Shown here: in pieces, positions 5,005 to 6,417 of the stretch | Layout: each line of letters opens with the position of its first letter | How positions within the stretch are numbered: the stretch's first letter is position 1 | Source of the DNA: an uncultured Syntrophobacteraceae bacterium | GTDB lineage: Bacteria > Desulfobacterota > Syntrophobacteria > Syntrophobacterales > Syntrophobacteraceae | Direction of reading: 5' to 3' | Assembly: GCA_937889795.1 (NCBI GenBank) | Contig: CALBZH010000694.1 | Span: 1 to 6,417, forward strand | Length of the DNA: 6,417 nucleotides | Made by a program: the position numbers and the translations under genes | The notes under the pieces: model-generated | Told to the model about the DNA's origin: nothing | Seen by the model: the letters and a program-made list of their open reading frames with translations, nothing else | Database searches by the model: none

Positions 5005-6386
5005 GCCAGAAGGCGAGGATCCTGATCGTCGATGACGAGCTGATCATTCGCGAGTCCCTGCTCGGATGGCTGAAAAAATCCGGACACGACGTGCGGGCGG
5101 TGGACGGCGGTCAGGCGGCCCTCAAGTTGATGGAAGAAGCCTATTTCGATCTTGTGTTCCTCGACGTGATGATGCCAGACGTCGGCGGTCTGGACATCTT
5201 GAAAACCGTCAAGAGCCACTATCCGGATGTGATGGTCGTTATGATCACGGCCTTCGGATCGGTCGAGAACGCCGTGCAGGCGATGAAGCTCGGAGCGAAC
5301 GACTACCTGATGAAGCCCTTCGACCCGGAGCTCCTGAGCGTCTTGGTGGATAAGCTCTTGCGGCAGAAGCAGCTCATCGAGGAAAACCTGTCCCTCCGGG
5401 AGCAAGTGCAGGGTCTGGCCGGATTCGACAACCTGATCGGGGTCTCGGAAAGCATGCAAAGGCTGTTTGAGCTGCTCGAAAAGATCGCGAAAGTCGATTC
5501 GGCTGTCCTTATCCGAGGCGAGACGGGAACGGGAAAGGAGCTCATCGCCCTCGCCATCCACACGCGAAGCAACCGGTCGGGGGGCAGCTTTGTTCCCATC
5601 AACTGTGGCGCGTTCCCCGAGACATTGCTCGAAAGCGAGCTTTTCGGCCATGAAGCGGGAGCCTTCACCGGGGCGGCGCGGTCCGGCAAGAAGGGCAGAT
5701 TGGAGCTGGCCCAGGACGGGACTCTCTTTTTGGACGAGATCGGCGAGATCCCGGCCAAGATGCAGGTGGACCTCCTGCGGGTGCTCCAGGAAAAGCGGTT
5801 TCAGCGGGTCGGGAGCTCCAAGGACATCTTGGTGAATTTTCGGCTCATCTCGGCCACGCACCGGAACCTCCTCGAAGAAATCAAGCGCGGCACCTTCCGC
5901 CAAGATCTCTACTTCCGCCTGAACGTGATCGAAATCGAGGTCCCGCCCCTGCGCGAGCGGGTGGACGACATCCCCATCCTGGCCCAGCACTTGCTGGACC
6001 GGTTCCGCAAGGAAACCAACAAGCCCGTCACATCCATTCAGAAGCAAGCCCTGGAGCTGCTGGAATCCCACAACTGGCCCGGCAACATCCGGGAACTGGA
6101 GAACGCCATCGAGCGGGCAGTCGTTTTGGCTAAAGGCAGCCAACTGACTCGAAGCGACTTCGCCTTCCTCTTTCGCTCACCAGGCCAGGCCCCCCCTCAC
6201 TCCCTGGAAGAAATGGAGCGCAGCCACATCGACCAGATCCTCAAGTACTGCCAGTGGAACATCTCCAAGGCCGCCAAAATCCTCCGGGTCAACCGCACCA
6301 CCCTGCACAACAAAATCAAGCGATACAACCTCCGCGCCCCCGAATCCCAGCAGCCCGACTTCGACGGGCGAACCGGGCAAGCCTGA
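5001..6386 (+). CDS. NtrC-family sigma-54-dependent response regulator
   Basis: The 461-residue protein is a bacterial enhancer-binding protein that, once phosphorylated, uses ATP to open sigma-54 RNA polymerase promoters. Receiver domain about 6-117: acidic pair D11-D12, phospho-acceptor D55 in FLDVMMPD, T83 and K105. AAA+ domain about 143-375: Walker A GETGTGKE (173-180), an intact GAFTGA loop (220-225) that contacts sigma-54, Walker B TLFLDEI with D245-E246, arginine-finger region FRQDLYFR (299-306) and the WPGNIREL motif (359-366). Fis-type helix-turn-helix about 401-442. All residues needed for activity appear present and the length is normal for the family; a hydrophilic tail of about 20 residues follows the helix-turn-helix. 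The ATG overlaps the kinase stop by 4 nt (ATGA), indicating coupled translation and a cognate pair. Targets are not shown; the divergent Hdr operon is a natural candidate. The symbol is left blank because many paralogues share this layout. Confidence 0.96.
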   Translation: MSQKARILIVDDELIIRESLLGWLKKSGHDVRAVDGGQAALKLMEEAYFDLVFLDVMMPDVGGLDILKTVKSHYPDVMVVMITAFGSVENAVQAMKLGANDYLMKPFDPELLSVLVDKLLRQKQLIEENLSLREQVQGLAGFDNLIGVSESMQRLFELLEKIAKVDSAVLIRGETGTGKELIALAIHTRSNRSGGSFVPINCGAFPETLLESELFGHEAGAFTGAARSGKKGRLELAQDGTLFLDEIGEIPAKMQVDLLRVLQEKRFQRVGSSKDILVNFRLISATHRNLLEEIKRGTFRQDLYFRLNVIEIEVPPLRERVDDIPILAQHLLDRFRKETNKPVTSIQKQALELLESHNWPGNIRELENAIERAVVLAKGSQLTRSDFAFLFRSPGQAPPHSLEEMERSHIDQILKYCQWNISKAAKILRVNRTTLHNKIKRYNLRAPESQQPDFDGRTGQA

Positions 6387-6417
6387 TCCTCCGGGCAGCC
6401 GGAAAGAGGCGAGCCCA

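Noticed and set aside
4848..6143. Minus-strand open frame of 431 codons opposite the kinase end and response regulator
   Set aside because: Antisense shadow rich in Leu, Asp, Val and His repeats typical of reversed GC-rich codons; the plus-strand regulator is complete.
6390..6403. Hairpin TCCGG-GCAG-CCGGA after the response regulator stop as a terminator
   Set aside because: The stem is only 5 bp and is followed by AAGAGG, with no T-run; only 14 bases of the window remain beyond it, so no terminator can be supported.

Overview
The window looks like part of a chromosome from an anaerobic, GC-rich bacterium, most likely a deltaproteobacterium (Desulfobacterota: sulfate reducers or syntrophs such as the Syntrophobacterales). 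The reasons are an HdrA start, a membrane protein built from heterodisulfide-reductase (Hdr) parts, and an NtrC-type two-component pair whose kinase begins with a Rossmann-like domain. The species cannot be named from the sequence alone.

Left part (1-2486, minus strand): two overlapping genes. The first encodes a 775-residue membrane iron-sulfur protein that joins, in one chain, an HdrC-like dicluster ferredoxin, six membrane helices of the HdrE/QmoC/NarI type, a second dicluster ferredoxin, and an HdrB-like double CCG catalytic region. It is followed, with an 8-nt overlap, by hdrA, of which only the first 55 codons lie in the window. Together they look like a membrane-attached Hdr-type electron-transfer complex linking the quinone pool to soluble flavin and Fe-S carriers.

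Middle part (2487-3399): a long divergent intergenic region with no convincing full-length gene. It begins AT-rich, then holds an 11-bp inverted repeat around a weak sigma-54-like site, a possible 40-codon reading frame with a good ribosome binding site, a GC-rich block full of nested inverted repeats (3001-3194), and a probable promoter/operator zone just before the kinase gene.

Right part (3400-6386, plus strand): a two-gene operon with an ATGA overlap. The first gene is a soluble histidine kinase (N-terminal NAD(P)-binding-like domain, PAS domain, HisKA, HATPase). The second is its NtrC-family partner (receiver, AAA+ with an intact GAFTGA loop, Fis-type helix-turn-helix), which should activate sigma-54 promoters.

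Working model (inference): the kinase reads the cell's redox state, perhaps NAD(H) through the Rossmann-like domain, and its response regulator controls sigma-54 promoters that may include the divergent hdr operon. The most unusual points are the all-in-one Hdr fusion, the Rossmann-PAS-kinase architecture beside it, and the dyad-rich intergenic block.
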